A DNA stretch of 64,000 bases from NCBI GenBank assembly GCA_022844225.1, contig JALHMC010000010.1, positions 35,154 to 99,153 of the forward strand. The letters are read 5' to 3'. The DNA comes from Hyphomicrobiaceae bacterium (lineage in GTDB: Bacteria > Pseudomonadota > Alphaproteobacteria > Rhizobiales > Hyphomicrobiaceae). The notes below the pieces were generated by a model. It was not told the DNA's origin, searched no databases, and was given only the letters and a program-made list of their open reading frames with translations. Positions 45,939 through 54,920 of this stretch are shown here, piece after piece. Within the stretch, counting starts at the first letter, position 1. Each line of letters starts with the position of its first letter. Both the position numbers and the translations under genes were made by a program.

Positions 45939-47024
45939 ATGACCTCCCGCATCCCTTACGCTGGATTCGGGGCGCGGCGGAGTGGGCTCGCGGTCGTCGT
46001 CGCGCTCGTGATGGCGGGGCCAGCCGCGTCACAATCCACTCGACCGCAACTCCCCGTCGAGACCGAGCCGATCGAGATTCAAGCTCGGCCCATCACTCAT
46101 TTCCAATCGGGGCAACCCAACGCCCGTCGATTTGGACGGTTGGAGTTTCGCGGCGGCTTGGTGCTCTCGTCGAGCCAAGAGGCATTCGGAGGTTGGTCCG
46201 GCTTGACGATCGACGCCGACGGTGGGCGTATCCTGGCCATTTCAGATAAAGGCACATTTCTGGCCGCCGAGATCAGCTATCGCGATGACGCGCCGATAGG
46301 TCTTTTGAAGAGCCGCATCGGGCCCGTGCTGGCACTGAAGGGGCGTAAGATCGAGAAGAAGCGCGATCTCGATGCTGAGTCGATCACGCTTTCGGAAGGA
46401 ACGCTCGGGCGCGGGCTAGCACTCGTGGGTTTCGAGCGGAATCATCGGATCGGCGTTTTCCCGGTTCTAGACGGAGCCTTGCAGGCACCGCTGCGGTATC
46501 TGCGACTGCCGGCAGAAACGCGACGCATGCGATCCAACGCCGGATTCGAGGCGGTGGCCGTGCTTAAGGGGGGGACCTTCAAAGGCAGCGTCGTGGCTTT
46601 CTCCGAGCGTTATCCGGGACCCACGGAGCAGCACACGGGATGGATCTGGATTAAGGATGTCGCTCAGCGCCTCATGCTGACGGATATCGGCGGGTTCGAC
46701 ATTACCGACGCGGTGTCCCTGCCAGACGGAACGTTGATCGTGCTCGAGCGCCGGTTTCGCTGGACCGAGGGCGTGAAAATGCGAATCCGGCGCTTCGAGG
46801 CTTCTGCTATCAAGCCGGGTGCCTTGCTCGAGGGGGAGACCCTTCTCGAAGCAGATATGTCGAGTGCTATCGACAATATGGAGGGACTGGCAGCGCACCG
46901 AGGGCGCAACGGCGAGACGGTCCTAACCCTCATATCAGACAATAATTTCAATACGTTCCTGCAGAGGACCCTGCTTCTGCAATTCACACTGGTCGAGGAT
47001 GCCCAGGCAGCGCGCCGGCCGTGA
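45939..47024 (+). CDS. Esterase-like activity of phytase family protein, secreted
   Basis: A 361-residue exported protein. A signal peptide (SGLAVVVALVMAGPAASQ) is followed by a beta-propeller-like domain: GGWSGLTIDADGGRILAISD near residue 85, RFGRLEFRGG before it, and SNAGFEAVAVLKGG, EGLAAHRGRNGETVLTLISD later. This matches the alphaproteobacterial family labelled esterase-like activity of phytase; the substrate is unproven. The ATG at 45939 gives a proper signal peptide; a frame from 45786 overlaps cobT. Confidence 0.82.
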   Translation: MTSRIPYAGFGARRSGLAVVVALVMAGPAASQSTRPQLPVETEPIEIQARPITHFQSGQPNARRFGRLEFRGGLVLSSSQEAFGGWSGLTIDADGGRILAISDKGTFLAAEISYRDDAPIGLLKSRIGPVLALKGRKIEKKRDLDAESITLSEGTLGRGLALVGFERNHRIGVFPVLDGALQAPLRYLRLPAETRRMRSNAGFEAVAVLKGGTFKGSVVAFSERYPGPTEQHTGWIWIKDVAQRLMLTDIGGFDITDAVSLPDGTLIVLERRFRWTEGVKMRIRRFEASAIKPGALLEGETLLEADMSSAIDNMEGLAAHRGRNGETVLTLISDNNFNTFLQRTLLLQFTLVEDAQAARRP

Positions 47025-47171
47025 TATGATCGTGCTGACGCGCTAATTGTGCTTCTGGAAGCGCGGGTAAGGGTAAGCTGGCGCTGCTCTGCTCGGAAGT
47101 GGTGTACTGGCATCGATTTGCGGCGCGTGCGGTCGCGCCGCTGACTCTCCGCGATCTGCTGCAATAAAAAT

Positions 47172-47194
47172 GGGGCACCCATAGTGAGTGCCCC
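47172..47194 (-). terminator. Rho-independent terminator of the triplicated-domain gene
   Basis: GGGGCAC (47172-47178) pairs with GTGCCCC (47188-47194) over a 9-base loop. Read on the minus strand the hairpin is followed by ATTTTTATT, a good T tract, 39 bp after the stop of the gene that begins at 48543. Confidence 0.75.
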
Positions 47195-47232
47195 TCGATG
47201 ATTTCGCGTCATGATCGGACGGCTGATGCTGT

Positions 47233-48543
47233 CTACTGGGCCCAGAACTCGACGAAGGCCTGGGCTTTTCCGGTTGCGGTCTTATCGAACACGCGCGAGC
47301 GATAGCTGACCTGGATCTCGCTAATCGGCTTTCGCTTGAGCTGGATCGGTCCGAAAGAGCTGCCGCCCTCGACCTTTTCTCCGACGGGTACCGCATCAGT
47401 AGTGCCATCGCCGTAGACGACCGTGACCCGGTTCAACGTAATGGCGCGGTCCTTGACGTCGAGGCGCATCCGATTGAAGCCCCAATTCCGGGCAACCGAG
47501 ATCGCATCGGTTTCGTAGCCGATGCCCTTCTTCAAGCTGACCGAGAAAAACTTCGGCTGCTGGCCTCCGAGGTAAAGCCAACCGCGATTGTTGCTGTGCT
47601 TGAACGCCTCGCTCTCGTAGACGATGGCACCGGAACCATCTTTCTTCGGCTCGCTAAACCAGCCCTCGGCGAACTCACCGTAGACTTCGACGCGGGATTG
47701 TCCGCGGAAGCCGGGGCGGCTTTTGTAGACGAGCTGTATCTCCTTGATGAAGCGCTCGTCCTTCAGATCGAACCATCTGGTCCGGGAGTTGGCCGGAACA
47801 TTGGCCGAGACTGCCAGGACGTCGGGCTCACCGTTGGTGTAGACGACGCGCATCTCGTTCAAGAAGAGGTCGTTGTCGAGAACGCGAAGACGGATTCTCG
47901 AGAATTTACCCAGTTCGCGACCGATCTTGATCACGTCACGGTCGATGTTAAAGCCGACGTATTGGACGCCGAACAGCACGTCTCCACCGGCCGTCACTGA
48001 GCCGGGAGCTGCAGAAACCGGTGTCGATGTCGTCGGTCGCGACGGGATCGTGCCGCTCGACGGCCTTACAACCGCGGGCGTCGCCGATCTACGTGGCCGG
48101 ACGGCTCTGGCGCCGGATTTGCTCGTAATGCCTACAACACGGATCGGGGCCTGGCGCGGTTCACCTGGTGCCGTCTTGTAGTAAAGCACGATCTCGTCGA
48201 TGAATTTCTCGGGGCCGTTGCCGTCTCTCGGGCCCAGAATGCGGGTGCGGACGTCTCGATCATCGAGACGAATGGGACGGCCGCGGTCCTCGGTGAATGT
48301 GCTGCCGTCGCTATAGAGTACATCGATCTTGGCAATATCCACGGCGGCTCGGTCGAGGGCGTATACCCGGATGCCCCGGAATTTCCCCCTTACACCTCGA
48401 ACGTCCAGCCGATCGACTTCGCTTACGACTCTGCGGGCCTTCTCCTCGCCCAGCGTGACCTCGACCTGTGCCAACGCGGCAGTGGCCGGCACCATCGCGA
48501 CGATCGCGAGGGCCAGCGCAAGCAGCCTCCCGTACATTTTCAA
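47233..48543 (-). CDS. Secreted protein with three copies of a beta-rich domain
   Basis: A 436-residue exported protein with signal peptide (ending ATAALAQ). Three related domains of about 100 residues follow: about 30-140, 195-300 and 325-436. Each has a strand like GKFRGIRVYALD, GKFSRIRLRVLDND or WGFNRMRLDVKDR, then a block with VLYSDGSTF, VVYTNGEPDV or VVYGDGTTDA, then an ending like IDEIVLYYKTAPG, IKEIQLVYKSRPG or ISEIQVSYRSRVF. A Pro/Thr/Ser linker separates the first two. No family name is recognised. The motif order suggests a repeated beta-sandwich in the periplasm. Confidence 0.75.
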   Translation of the reverse strand: MKMYGRLLALALAIVAMVPATAALAQVEVTLGEEKARRVVSEVDRLDVRGVRGKFRGIRVYALDRAAVDIAKIDVLYSDGSTFTEDRGRPIRLDDRDVRTRILGPRDGNGPEKFIDEIVLYYKTAPGEPRQAPIRVVGITSKSGARAVRPRRSATPAVVRPSSGTIPSRPTTSTPVSAAPGSVTAGGDVLFGVQYVGFNIDRDVIKIGRELGKFSRIRLRVLDNDLFLNEMRVVYTNGEPDVLAVSANVPANSRTRWFDLKDERFIKEIQLVYKSRPGFRGQSRVEVYGEFAEGWFSEPKKDGSGAIVYESEAFKHSNNRGWLYLGGQQPKFFSVSLKKGIGYETDAISVARNWGFNRMRLDVKDRAITLNRVTVVYGDGTTDAVPVGEKVEGGSSFGPIQLKRKPISEIQVSYRSRVFDKTATGKAQAFVEFWAQ

Positions 48544-48726
48544 CTCCTAGTGGTTACAGACGACGCCCCGATTGATCGTCGGCGGTTAACCTATCCATCA
48601 GCCAAAAAAAAGGCTATTGCCGCGGCACACGAATGGAGTTGCAGCTGATCTGAGTGGCCTAACGGCCACGGTTCTGCTCTCCGCGAGCTACCCGTGAGAA
48701 GTCGACATGGCTGGAGGCCGATGGGC

Positions 48727-50133
48727 ATGAGCGCTGAAGGAAATCGTACCGCTGGCGAGACGATTACGGCGATCGCCATCCTGCGGCAGCGTTTCGGTGA
48801 TCGGTTGCAAACGGGAGAGGCCATCAGGCGCCAGCATGGACATACACTGACGTGGCTGCCCAATCAGCCGCCCGATGCAGTGGTGTGGCCTCTGTCCACG
48901 GATGAGGTGCAAGAGGTCGTGCAGGTCGCGGCGGCTCACCGGGTGCCGATCATTCCTTTCGGGGCGGGGACGTCGCTCGAGGGTCATCTCAATGCGCCGA
49001 ACGGTGGCATATCGATCGATCTATCGCGGATGGACGAGATCCTGACCGTCAACGACAGCGATCTCGATTGCGTGGTGCAGGCTGGCGTCTCGCGAAAAAA
49101 GCTGAACGACTACCTGCGTGACATGGGGCTGTTTTTTCCTGTCGATCCGGGGGCCGAGGAGGCGACGATCGGTGGCATGGCGGCGACACGAGCGTCGGGC
49201 ACGACGGCGGTGCGCTACGGGACGATGCGTGACAACGTCTTGAACGTCACGGCGGTGATGGCCGACGGCAGCGTCATACGCTCGGCGCGGAGGGCACGCA
49301 AATCCTCGGCGGGATACGATTTGACCAAGCTGCTCGTCGGCTCCGAAGGCACCCTCGGGATCATGACCGAGCTGACGGTGCGGCTCTACGGCATTCCCGA
49401 GAAGATCCTTGCCGCGGTCTGCTCGTTCGAAAGGCTCGACGGTGCGGTGAACTCGGTTATCCAGGCCATTCAGCTCAATCTTGGGCTCGCCAGGTCGGAG
49501 CTCATCGATGAGGTGCAGGTCGCGGCGCTGAACAAGCACTCGAACCTCGGCCTGCGTGAGAGCCCGATGCTGTTCCTCGAGTTCCATGGCACGCAGGCGG
49601 CGGTGGACGAGCAGGTCGCGCGGTTCAAGGAGATCGCGGAGGCCGAAGGAGCCACAGGCTTCGAATGGGCCGAGCGCGAGGAGGATCGGCGCCGGCTGTG
49701 GAAGGCGCGGCACGAGGCGTATTGGGCGATGCGGACGCTCTATCCGGGGCGAGACTCGATCGCGACCGACGTTTGCGTGCCGATTTCGCGGCTGACAGAG
49801 TGCATCATGGAGACCCAAGCCGATATCAAGGCCATGGGCGTGCCGGCTGGAATCGTCGGGCACGTGGGTGATGGCAACTTCCATACGCAGCCGATGGTCG
49901 ATACGAGCAACCCCAAGGAGATGGAGGCGATCGAAATCTTCCTGAAACGGCTCGCCGAACGTGCCGTGGCGATGGACGGCACCTGTACAGGTGAGCACGG
50001 CGTCGGTCAGGGCAAGAAGAAGTATCTGATCGCGGAGCATGGGGCGGCGCTCGGCCCGATGCGGGCGATCAAGCAGGCTTTGGACCCGCTCGGCATTCTC
50101 AACCCGGGGAAGATCTTCACAGCGATGGAGTAA
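48727..50133 (+). CDS. FAD-binding oxidase, D-lactate dehydrogenase (LDHD/GlcD) type
   Basis: A 468-residue flavoprotein with the FAD-binding loop PFGAGTSLEGHLNAPNGG, the SAGYDLTKLLVGSEGTLGI block and a C-terminal FAD-linked oxidase domain with VGHVGDGNFHTQP and GEHGVGQGKKK. The length and motifs resemble mitochondrial-type D-lactate dehydrogenases, which pass electrons to cytochrome c; glycolate is also possible. The ATG at 48727 has GGAGG nine bases upstream and was preferred to the closer ATG at 48721 or a GTG at 48694. Confidence 0.88.
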   Translation: MSAEGNRTAGETITAIAILRQRFGDRLQTGEAIRRQHGHTLTWLPNQPPDAVVWPLSTDEVQEVVQVAAAHRVPIIPFGAGTSLEGHLNAPNGGISIDLSRMDEILTVNDSDLDCVVQAGVSRKKLNDYLRDMGLFFPVDPGAEEATIGGMAATRASGTTAVRYGTMRDNVLNVTAVMADGSVIRSARRARKSSAGYDLTKLLVGSEGTLGIMTELTVRLYGIPEKILAAVCSFERLDGAVNSVIQAIQLNLGLARSELIDEVQVAALNKHSNLGLRESPMLFLEFHGTQAAVDEQVARFKEIAEAEGATGFEWAEREEDRRRLWKARHEAYWAMRTLYPGRDSIATDVCVPISRLTECIMETQADIKAMGVPAGIVGHVGDGNFHTQPMVDTSNPKEMEAIEIFLKRLAERAVAMDGTCTGEHGVGQGKKKYLIAEHGAALGPMRAIKQALDPLGILNPGKIFTAME

Positions 50134-50151
50134 CGGCCCGTCGCGGGCCGT
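50133..50151. terminator. Bidirectional hairpin between the FAD oxidase gene and hslO
   Basis: ACGGCCCG (50133-50140) pairs perfectly with CGGGCCGT (50144-50151) around a TCG loop. It starts at the last base of the FAD oxidase stop codon and ends three bases before the hslO stop, so it fits as a shared terminator for convergent genes despite lacking a T run. Confidence 0.6.
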
Positions 50152-50154
50152 CAC

Positions 50155-51153
50155 TCAGTCGAGCCTGGCGTCCTCGAAGCGATAGCTCGCCGAGCAGAAT
50201 TCGCACTTCACCGTGATCGCTCCATCGGCTTCGCGCATGTCGGCCAAGTCCTCTACCGGAAAACCGCGGAGGAATCCGACAATGCGCTCTCTCGAGCAGC
50301 GGCAGCGTGCGGTGACGGTTGTCTCGTCACCAACGCGAACGCCTTCCTCGTGGAACAGGCGCAGGAGCAGTCGTTCCGGCGAGAGTGACGGGTCGATCAG
50401 CTCGTGGCCTTCGACGGTCGACGCCAATGTCGAGACGCGCAACCAATCGTCGTCGTCCTCGCCGTGAAGGCGGGTGTCGCGCTCCTCAGGTGTCTCGTCG
50501 GGGCGAGGGTCGCCGCCGAGGCGGGGTACGTGCTGCACGATCAGGCCGCCGGCGCGCCAACGCCACTGTGATGCCGTCGAACCGATCCCGGGCATCATCT
50601 GCCGGGCCACCGCCAAGCTGATGAAGGTCGGAAGTTGCTCGGATTGGCGGAAGTAGGCATGGGCCGCGTCGCTGAGCGATCCGCCGTCGAGCGCGACGAT
50701 CCCCTGATGGCTTGAAAGGCTGCCCCCTGGATCGATGGTCATCGCCATGCGACCCGCGCCAATCAGATCATTGGGAGACACCATTGCCTCGCTGCGAGAA
50801 AGCTGGTCGATTTTCTGGCGATCGAAGCTCGCATAGCCGCGCATGGCGCCGGGCGCGTCGTAGTGGATGACAATGAATCCAACGGGGCCATCGGTCTTGG
50901 TTTGCAGAATGAGGCGGCCGCCTGCTTGCAGCGGATGGCCCAGCAGGGCGGTTAATGCCATCGCCTCGCCCAGGATCGCGCTGACCAGATCCGGATAGTC
51001 GTGGGCTGCAAGCACGCTGTCGACGGCTGGGCCGAGACGCACGATCCGTCCGGAAACCCGCGACTTGACGGTGCCGAAGGGCAGCACGATGTCGTCGGCA
51101 CTCGTACCTCGCGCCAGCCGCGACGGCGCCGTCGCTCGCTCCATCATAGCCAT
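50155..51153 (-). CDS. hslO: Redox-regulated chaperone Hsp33
   Basis: Hsp33 is a cytosolic holdase activated by oxidation of its zinc-binding cysteines. The 332 residues contain the N-terminal domain with GEAMALTALLGHPLQAGGR, and the C-terminal redox switch CRCS...CEFC (near residues 282 and 319), that is, the four zinc cysteines. A middle acidic insertion (LHGEDDDDW) is present. It is third in argD-argF-hslO, 71 bp after the argF stop. The ATG at 51153 begins MAMMERATA; the frame extends to 51594 inside argF. Confidence 0.93.
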   Translation of the reverse strand: MAMMERATAPSRLARGTSADDIVLPFGTVKSRVSGRIVRLGPAVDSVLAAHDYPDLVSAILGEAMALTALLGHPLQAGGRLILQTKTDGPVGFIVIHYDAPGAMRGYASFDRQKIDQLSRSEAMVSPNDLIGAGRMAMTIDPGGSLSSHQGIVALDGGSLSDAAHAYFRQSEQLPTFISLAVARQMMPGIGSTASQWRWRAGGLIVQHVPRLGGDPRPDETPEERDTRLHGEDDDDWLRVSTLASTVEGHELIDPSLSPERLLLRLFHEEGVRVGDETTVTARCRCSRERIVGFLRGFPVEDLADMREADGAITVKCEFCSASYRFEDARLD

Positions 51154-51224
51154 GCCTCGTGTTTCGCGATCCGGGAGTCTGATCGGGAGCGACGATATCC
51201 CGGTGCAACTCCAGCAGCGTCCTC

Positions 51225-52190
51225 TTACACCCCGAGGCACCACGCGAGAATGGCTTTCTGCGCATGCAACCGGTTCTCGGCCTCGTCGAAGACCACGGAC
51301 TGGGGTCCGTCGATCACGCTGGCCGAAACCTCGAGACCGCGATAGGCGGGGAGACAGTGCATGAACACGGCGCCCTTGGCGGCCCTCTTCATGAGGGCAT
51401 CGTCCACGGCATAAGGTGAGAGAAGTTGCTTTCTGCGCGTCGCGTCGGTCTGGCCCATCGAGACCCAGGTATCCGTGACCACACAATCGGCCGCCTTGAC
51501 GGCTTCGTCGGCCTCGTCGGTGAGCAGGATCTCGCCGCCCTCGGCGCGCGCCCATTCCAGAACGCGAGCATCGGGATTGAGCTGTGGAGGACAAGCGAGC
51601 CGAAGCTCGAATCCGAAGCGGACGGCCGCGTGCATCCAGGAGGTCGCGACATTGTTGCCATCGCCGACCCAGGCCACGGTGCGGCCCTTGATCGGGCCTT
51701 TCGATTCCTCGAACGTCACGATGTCAGCCACGACCTGGCACGGATGCGAAAGATCGGTCAGCCCGTTGATGACAGGAATCGTCGCGTGCTCGGCGTACTC
51801 CAGCAGCGTCTCGTGCTTGTTGGCTCGCAACATGATGCCGTCAACGTAACGGGACAGAACCTTGGCGGTATCGGACACCGGCTCGCCGCGACCCGTCTGC
51901 AGATCAGCGTGGTTCAGTGGGATCGTCTGTCCGCCGAGCTGGCGCATGGCGAGATCGAACGAGACGCGCGTGCGTGTCGACGGTTTCTCGAAGATCATCG
52001 CGAGGACGGAGTCCGCTATGCCCTTCGGACGCAGTTCCTTCGGAGTGCGTTTGCCGGCCTTTTTCATGGCGTGCGCCATGTCGACGATCCGACGCAGCTG
52101 CGCCGCGGGAATCTGATCGAGATCGAGGAAATGCCGGACGGCCTTGGCGGGCGTCGTCCGGTTTGCCTTGGGCTGCGAGCGGGTGAGCAC
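51225..52190 (-). CDS. argF: Ornithine carbamoyltransferase
   Basis: ArgF forms citrulline from ornithine and carbamoyl phosphate. The 321 residues show [22 protein letters not shown] and MHCLPAYRG, all catalytic or binding motifs of the family. The start is 9 bases after the argD stop, so the two genes form one transcript with hslO downstream. That order recurs in Rhizobiales. Confidence 0.97.
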   Translation of the reverse strand: MLTRSQPKANRTTPAKAVRHFLDLDQIPAAQLRRIVDMAHAMKKAGKRTPKELRPKGIADSVLAMIFEKPSTRTRVSFDLAMRQLGGQTIPLNHADLQTGRGEPVSDTAKVLSRYVDGIMLRANKHETLLEYAEHATIPVINGLTDLSHPCQVVADIVTFEESKGPIKGRTVAWVGDGNNVATSWMHAAVRFGFELRLACPPQLNPDARVLEWARAEGGEILLTDEADEAVKAADCVVTDTWVSMGQTDATRRKQLLSPYAVDDALMKRAAKGAVFMHCLPAYRGLEVSASVIDGPQSVVFDEAENRLHAQKAILAWCLGV

Positions 52191-52199
52191 GGGCGCGCC

Positions 52200-53441
52200 T
52201 TATGCCTTCTTCTTCAACGAGGAGATGGCACGCGACAGCCGGGCGATGCCGTCCTTCATCTCGTCCTCGCTGACGGTCAGAGAGGGCAGCATACGAATGA
52301 CGTTATCGCCGGCCGAAACGGTGAGCAGCTTTTCAGCGGTGGCTGCCTTCATGACGTCGCCGGCCGGGAATTCTGCCTTCAAGCGCACGCCCGCGAGTAG
52401 TCCGACGCCGCGGACCTCTTCAACGGCATCGGCGTGCTCGTCCTTCATGGCGGCCATGAGCTGCTTCAGGCGCAGACCCTTCTGAGTGACCTCATCGAGG
52501 AAGCCCGGCTCGAGCATCACATCCATCACGGCGTTGCCCACAGCCGTCGCCAGCGGATTGCCGCCGAACGTCGAGCCATGCGTACCGGGGACCATGCCGC
52601 GAGCCGCCTCTTTGGTGGCGAGGAAGGCGCCAAGCGGAAAGCCGCCACCGATCGCCTTGGCGATCGCCATGACGTCGGGCTTGATACCCGACCACTCGTA
52701 GTGGAACAGCTTACCCGAGCGACCCATGCCGGACTGGACCTCGTCAAGCACCAGCAACAGACCGTGGTCGTCGCAGAGCTTCCGGAGACCGCGCATGAAC
52801 TCGTCCGGGACGACGCGAACGCCGCCTTCCATCTGGACAGGCTCTATCATGATGGCCGCCGTCTCGGGGCCGATCGCCTTGGCGACGGCGTCCAGATCGT
52901 AGCCGGGGAGCTGGTCGAAGCCCTCGACCTTCGGACCGAAGCCCTCAAGATACTTGGCGTTGCCGCCTGCCGCCAAAGTCGCCAACGTGCGTCCGTGGAA
53001 GGCGCCTTCGAATGTGATGATCCGATAGCGCTCGGGTTGACCACCGGTCGCGTGATACTTGCGGGCGACCTTGATCGCGCCCTCGCAGGCTTCGGCCCCC
53101 GAGTTGCAGAAGAACACGCAGTCAGCGAACGTCTCGGCCACGAGGCGCTCGGCAAGGCGCTCCTGGTTCTTGACCCGATAGAGGTTCGAGGTGTGCCAAA
53201 GCGTATTGGCCTGCTCTGTCAGCGCGGCGACGAGCTTGGGATGGCAGTGCCCCAGAGCGTTGACGGCGATGCCGCTGGTGAAATCCAGATAGCGCTCACC
53301 ACTCGTGGAGATGAGCCATGAGCCTTCGCCTCGCTCGAACACAACGTCCTGTCGCCCGTACGTGGACATGACAGCCGGCGATGGGCCGGTTGAAGGCGAA
53401 GCGTGAGACGACGAGGCCTTTGCAGAAGACGTTGCAGACAT
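52200..53441 (-). CDS. argD: Acetylornithine aminotransferase
   Basis: ArgD is a PLP-dependent class III aminotransferase that makes N-acetylornithine in arginine synthesis. The 413 residues contain [43 protein letters not shown] and the PLP lysine in the [12 protein letters not shown] block. A Ser/Ala-rich N-terminal extension of about 24 residues is unusual; a start at 53369 (MSTYGRQDV) would remove it. The 5' leader holds a terminator-like hairpin (53487-53504) about 50 bp before the ATG, which suggests attenuation. Confidence 0.95.
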   Translation of the reverse strand: MSATSSAKASSSHASPSTGPSPAVMSTYGRQDVVFERGEGSWLISTSGERYLDFTSGIAVNALGHCHPKLVAALTEQANTLWHTSNLYRVKNQERLAERLVAETFADCVFFCNSGAEACEGAIKVARKYHATGGQPERYRIITFEGAFHGRTLATLAAGGNAKYLEGFGPKVEGFDQLPGYDLDAVAKAIGPETAAIMIEPVQMEGGVRVVPDEFMRGLRKLCDDHGLLLVLDEVQSGMGRSGKLFHYEWSGIKPDVMAIAKAIGGGFPLGAFLATKEAARGMVPGTHGSTFGGNPLATAVGNAVMDVMLEPGFLDEVTQKGLRLKQLMAAMKDEHADAVEEVRGVGLLAGVRLKAEFPAGDVMKAATAEKLLTVSAGDNVIRMLPSLTVSEDEMKDGIARLSRAISSLKKKA

Positions 53442-54133
53442 GGCTTGGAACCCCTGGGTGCGAAACCCGTGGTGCGAACGAAAAAAGCCGCCAAGGCCGG
53501 CGGCTCGAGCAGAGGAACGATAAGGCTTGGTGCGACGTCCTGTCAATAATCCGGTCAGCGGCGCATTAGTGGTGCCGAGAACCATTAAGCAGCTCGCGAG
53601 TGTGCGGGACACGGCTTGTCCGAACCAAGCTCGAGCCGGTGCGGTCGCCGGATACGGCGCATGCGGACTGTTGAACGCGGCAACTGTCAAGCAAGATTCG
53701 CGGATAATCGAAACTACACAAAAACATACAGCGAACCACGAATCGCTACGTGGCCAAAAGGCAACGACGGAATAACGCAATCGGTTTTCATATCACGACA
53801 CGACTTGTGCAGCGAAAACAGCCCATAGTATTCTCGGACCTGTCAGACACGAGATATGGCGCGTAATTGTTCGCCAGAGTGTCAAGTGTCTCCAGTCGGT
53901 TGGCGCGTAGCTTTTTTCGAGTATCGGCCCCGGCAACGGGTGGATCGTACCGTTCATCCGCCCCTGTATCAGTCAAGCGTCCCTTCCTGTCTGCGTTCGT
54001 GACCGGCTCGAGGCCGGCCCAGGTGTCCTGTTGCGCGCATGTCGCGCCGGTCATCGGGCCCAGAGTCTTGCCGGTGAGGGTTGGAGTGCGCCTCGCGCAT
54101 TTCTTCGCGCTTTCCGCAAGGAAGACGATCAAA
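53442..54133. other. Long intergenic region between argD and gcrA
   Basis: A 692-bp gap between divergent genes. It includes the argD-leader hairpin and three GANTC sites (53695-53699, 53740-53744, 54063-54067), the last 67 bp before the gcrA ATG. AT-rich stretches lie at 53700-53840. An open frame in phase with gcrA runs from 53867, but its residues are Ser/Arg/Val-rich and unlike GcrA. I see no other gene; a small RNA could fit. Confidence 0.5.
53482..53504 (-). promoter_or_regulatory. Terminator-like hairpin in the argD leader (candidate attenuator)
   Basis: On the minus strand GCCGCC (53504-53499) pairs with GGCGGC (53492-53487) around a 6-base loop and is followed directly by six T residues, a classical intrinsic terminator. 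It lies upstream of argD with no minus-strand gene before it, so it would stop the leader transcript or end a small RNA. Confidence 0.6.
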
Positions 54134-54727
54134 ATGAGTTGGAACGACGAGAGAGTTGAGCTCCTGAAGAAGCTGTGGGGCGAAGGCCTCAGCGCCAGCC
54201 AAATCGCAGGACGCATCGGCTCCGTGACGCGCAACGCGGTGATCGGCAAGGTCCACCGCCTCGGTCTGTCGGGCCGCGCAACGACGACGAGGATGAAAAG
54301 CCACCGGCCGCGTACGCGGCCCGTGACGGCCGCCAAGCGCCCTGCGCCTGCCAAGCCTAGGTTCGCGAACGTGGGCAATACTGCGCTGCGGGCGCTGTAC
54401 CAAGAGGCTGAGCCGTTCGTGGCTCCAGTGGAAGAGCTGGTCATTCCGATGACCGAGCGTCGATCGATCCAGACGCTCGAGGAATGCAGCTGCCGCTGGC
54501 CCATCGGCGATCCACAGGACGGAGATTTCCATTTCTGCGGGAAGACCAAAGTGACTGGGCTGCCGTATTGCGAGTTCCATGCTCGCAGGGCCTTCCAGCC
54601 ACCGCAAGCACGGCGCGGTGGTGGCGCCGGATACGGACAGCGGGCACCGATGCCGGTGATCAAGGCCGAGCCTGCAAAGGTGGCCTTGGTCCAGAAGGCC
54701 GACGAGGCCGAGCCGGCAGACGCCTGA
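54134..54727 (+). CDS. gcrA: Cell-cycle transcriptional regulator GcrA
   Basis: GcrA binds sigma70 holoenzyme and acts at promoters carrying methylated GANTC sites to drive S-phase genes such as ctrA in Caulobacter. The 197 residues start MSWNDERVELLKKLWGEG with the helix-turn-helix (SASQIAGRIGSVTRNAVIGK), a basic Ala/Pro linker, and the C-terminal sigma-interacting domain ECSCRWPIGDP...GLPYCEFHARRAF. The ATG at 54134 matches the usual start. It has its own terminator. A CtrA box elsewhere in the window suggests that the matching partner also operates. Confidence 0.96.
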   Translation: MSWNDERVELLKKLWGEGLSASQIAGRIGSVTRNAVIGKVHRLGLSGRATTTRMKSHRPRTRPVTAAKRPAPAKPRFANVGNTALRALYQEAEPFVAPVEELVIPMTERRSIQTLEECSCRWPIGDPQDGDFHFCGKTKVTGLPYCEFHARRAFQPPQARRGGGAGYGQRAPMPVIKAEPAKVALVQKADEAEPADA

Positions 54728-54791
54728 GCCGAAGGAGCATTCGCACCACGTGTGGGGGTGCGGAGAGACTTCACGTATAAAGCGGGGGAAG

Positions 54792-54823
54792 ACCGGCGGC
54801 GCTCGTGGGGGAGCGTCGCCGGT
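54792..54823 (+). terminator. Rho-independent terminator of gcrA
   Basis: ACCGGCGGCGCTC (54792-54804) pairs with GAGCGTCGCCGGT (54811-54823), with one mismatch, and is followed by TTTCGTTT. It lies 64 bp after the gcrA stop and isolates it from ppk2. Confidence 0.85.
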
Positions 54824-54920
54824 TTTCGTTTGGGCCCCAGGAGAGACGCAGGCAACTCATTGCGCGGCGACGCCTGGCCGGGGCACACTGAGCGCTGTCC
54901 AGGCGTGAGGAACGATGTCA

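Noticed and set aside
49021..50154. 377-codon open frame on the minus strand
   Set aside because: Shadow of the FAD oxidase gene; no family resemblance.
53867..54133. In-frame 5' extension of gcrA
   Set aside because: Residues are unlike GcrA N-termini, and GcrA starts typically at MSWNDERV.
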